NCBI GenBank assembly: GCA_026692885.1
Contig: JAPLNJ010000328.1
Span: 1-13,703, forward strand
Source of the DNA: Planctomycetota bacterium
GTDB taxonomy: Bacteria > Planctomycetota > Planctomycetia > Pirellulales > Pirellulaceae
Direction of reading: 5' to 3'
Length of the DNA stretch: 13,703 bases
The notes under the pieces are model-generated. The model was not told where the DNA came from. It worked only from the letters and a program-made list of their open reading frames with translations, and searched no databases. Positions 12,670-13,703 of the stretch are shown here, in pieces. The first letter of the stretch is position 1, and each line of letters starts with the position of its first letter. Made by a program: the position numbers and the translations under genes.

Positions 12670-13703
12670 ATGCCAGGAACGCACCACTTCGAGTATCTGC
12701 CACTTATTCTTCGTGACCGCGGACCAGCGAGATTTCCTCCTGCGCCGAAACATCCCGACCCGATCACTGCCAGCAACAAAATCAATCGGGCCGGACACAG
12801 CGGAGGGCTGAAAACCCACGCGACGAACGCCGTCACAAGCTGGCAGGCCCGCCAGGCCCAGAGGACGCGAGACGGGCTGCCCGCGATTCCGGCCGGGATT
12901 CCGCTGCTGCTGAAGATCGACTCGTCGCTCGACCTGGATGATCTCCGCCGCTACTTCGCGTTCGAGATTATCTCGGAGCAGGAAGACGGCTTCGTCATCG
13001 TAGCGTCCGAGGACATCTCGTTGGCCGGCTTCCAGCAGAAGCTCGATGACTTCGTGTCGAGTATCGAGGGTTCGGCGAATATCGCGAGAATTCACGAGCT
13101 GCGCGAAGACCCGACTCAGGAAGAACGCCTCCGGCGCATCCTCACCGAGACGCTCTTCGCAGAATGGCCCACGCTGGGCACCGACGACCCGTACATTTGC
13201 GACGCCAGCATCACCTGCGCCGGCAACTGGCAAGTCACGAAGAAGCCAAAGCGCGGACGGCTGACGGACGAAACATGGGCGCGCAGGGAGGCCGCGTGGT
13301 CGCAGGCCAGGCAGGAGGCATACGACAAATGGGATGCACTGAAGGACGAGCGATTGGATGCGGTCTACGAGATTGTCTCGCATTACCAGGGTGAAGTCCT
13401 GCTGAATGTGGATGACCAGCCTGTCGACGCGGCAACCTTGCCAGACAGCTTCACACTTCGGCTCAAGCTGCCCGGTAAGGGCCTCAAGGACCTCGTTCTG
13501 AATTACCCGTACATTTTCGAGGTGGCCGAACCGGACGACATCGAGCTTCCGCAGGCAGCTGCCCGAGCGATCCGGAAAGCTAGCGCCCGCATCGAATTCC
13601 AGCCTCCTCCCGCGGATGCTCCTGCCGTCTGTGTGATCGACAGCGGTATTCAGGAAGAGCACCTATGGCTTGAACCGGCGATGGACAAGGAAAGCTCGCA
13701 TAG
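12670..13703 (+). CDS. ietS: Subtilisin-like (S8) serine protease of an IetAS-type module, 3' end outside the window
   Basis: The frame stays open to the right edge (344 complete codons). Residues 1 to about 315 form a long N-terminal region with a ferredoxin-like start (IPLLLKIDSSLDLDDLRRY, about 80-98) and a helical section (about 200-235). The protease domain then begins with VCVIDSGI, whose Asp324 is the catalytic aspartate of subtilisins. The catalytic His and Ser lie beyond the window. No signal peptide is visible, so the enzyme should act in the cytoplasm, as expected for a defence or stability effector controlled by an ATPase. The ATG at 12670 follows the ATPase stop by 3 bp. The Shine-Dalgarno is weak, consistent with translational coupling. 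A lone secreted subtilisin is a poor alternative given the missing signal and the paired AAA+ gene. Confidence 0.8.
   Translation, partial: MPGTHHFEYLPLILRDRGPARFPPAPKHPDPITASNKINRAGHSGGLKTHATNAVTSWQARQAQRTRDGLPAIPAGIPLLLKIDSSLDLDDLRRYFAFEIISEQEDGFVIVASEDISLAGFQQKLDDFVSSIEGSANIARIHELREDPTQEERLRRILTETLFAEWPTLGTDDPYICDASITCAGNWQVTKKPKRGRLTDETWARREAAWSQARQEAYDKWDALKDERLDAVYEIVSHYQGEVLLNVDDQPVDAATLPDSFTLRLKLPGKGLKDLVLNYPYIFEVAEPDDIELPQAAARAIRKASARIEFQPPPADAPAVCVIDSGIQEEHLWLEPAMDKESSH

Noticed and set aside
12015..12836. Reverse-strand open frame opposite the AAA+ ATPase
   Set aside because: It lies over Walker A, Walker B and sensor motifs of the forward gene; its Ser/Arg-rich translation is typical of an antisense shadow.
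12475..13662. Long reverse-strand open frame (395 codons) opposite the protease gene
   Set aside because: The forward frame has a recognisable S8 Asp motif and operon spacing with the ATPase. The reverse frame has no domain and arises from GC-rich codon bias.
1..13703. CRISPR array, rRNA gene or insertion sequence with terminal repeats and transposase
   Set aside because: No regularly spaced repeat units, no rRNA-like sequence and no DDE or HUH transposase motifs were seen on either strand.

Overview
The window is GC-rich bacterial DNA. The style of the proteins (a von Willebrand A protein beside an exported Hydin-like protein, the integrase type, the BPL_N amidotransferase-like protein) suggests Planctomycetota. 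That phylum call is inference from protein character, not from a marker gene. Most of the window looks like a remodelled genomic island or integration hotspot beside a short stretch of ordinary chromosome.

Layout. (1) Positions 1-1342: two forward housekeeping-type genes, a BPL_N/class I amidotransferase-like protein (5' end outside the window) and a small HAD-family protein. (2) Positions 1343-1832: no gene, but two strong inverted repeats, the 3' half of a tRNA-Leu(UAG) gene acting as an att-like site, and a pair of 8-bp direct repeats one helical turn apart. (3) Positions 1833-2705: an integrase cut off before its catalytic domain, abutting a decapitated reverse-strand gene. (4) Positions 2961-5948, reverse strand: a 74-aa protein, a three-helix membrane protein, a secreted VWA protein with a full MIDAS, and a Hydin/ASPM-like protein. 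(5) Positions 5952-6820, forward: a second tyrosine recombinase with a complete catalytic domain but no start for its N-terminal domain, then a 53-aa ORF. (6) Positions 6991-8085, reverse: an ECF-type sigma factor, overlapped by ATGA with an 81-aa protein, and a 96-aa protein ending in a clear intrinsic terminator. (7) Positions 8583-10718, reverse: two unrecognised basic proteins, one with a winged-helix segment like mobile-element replication proteins. (8) Positions 10736-11126: a fragment of an SPL-type radical SAM gene followed by a strong terminator. (9) Positions 11301-13703, forward: an operator-like palindrome, a 95-aa winged-helix regulator, an AAA+ ATPase and a subtilisin-like protease that runs off the right edge.

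How it works together. The last three genes form the main functional unit. The ATPase and protease match the two-gene IetAS type, known as a Ti-plasmid stability/incompatibility module and as an anti-phage system. Here the pair sits behind a small DNA-binding protein and its probable operator. The left part records repeated integrase activity: two different integrases, both broken, a partial tRNA, and several junctions where genes stop abruptly. The ATPase/protease pair is therefore probably island cargo.

Limits: no similarity search was possible. Family names come from motifs and remembered family features. Proteins marked unknown are not recognised.
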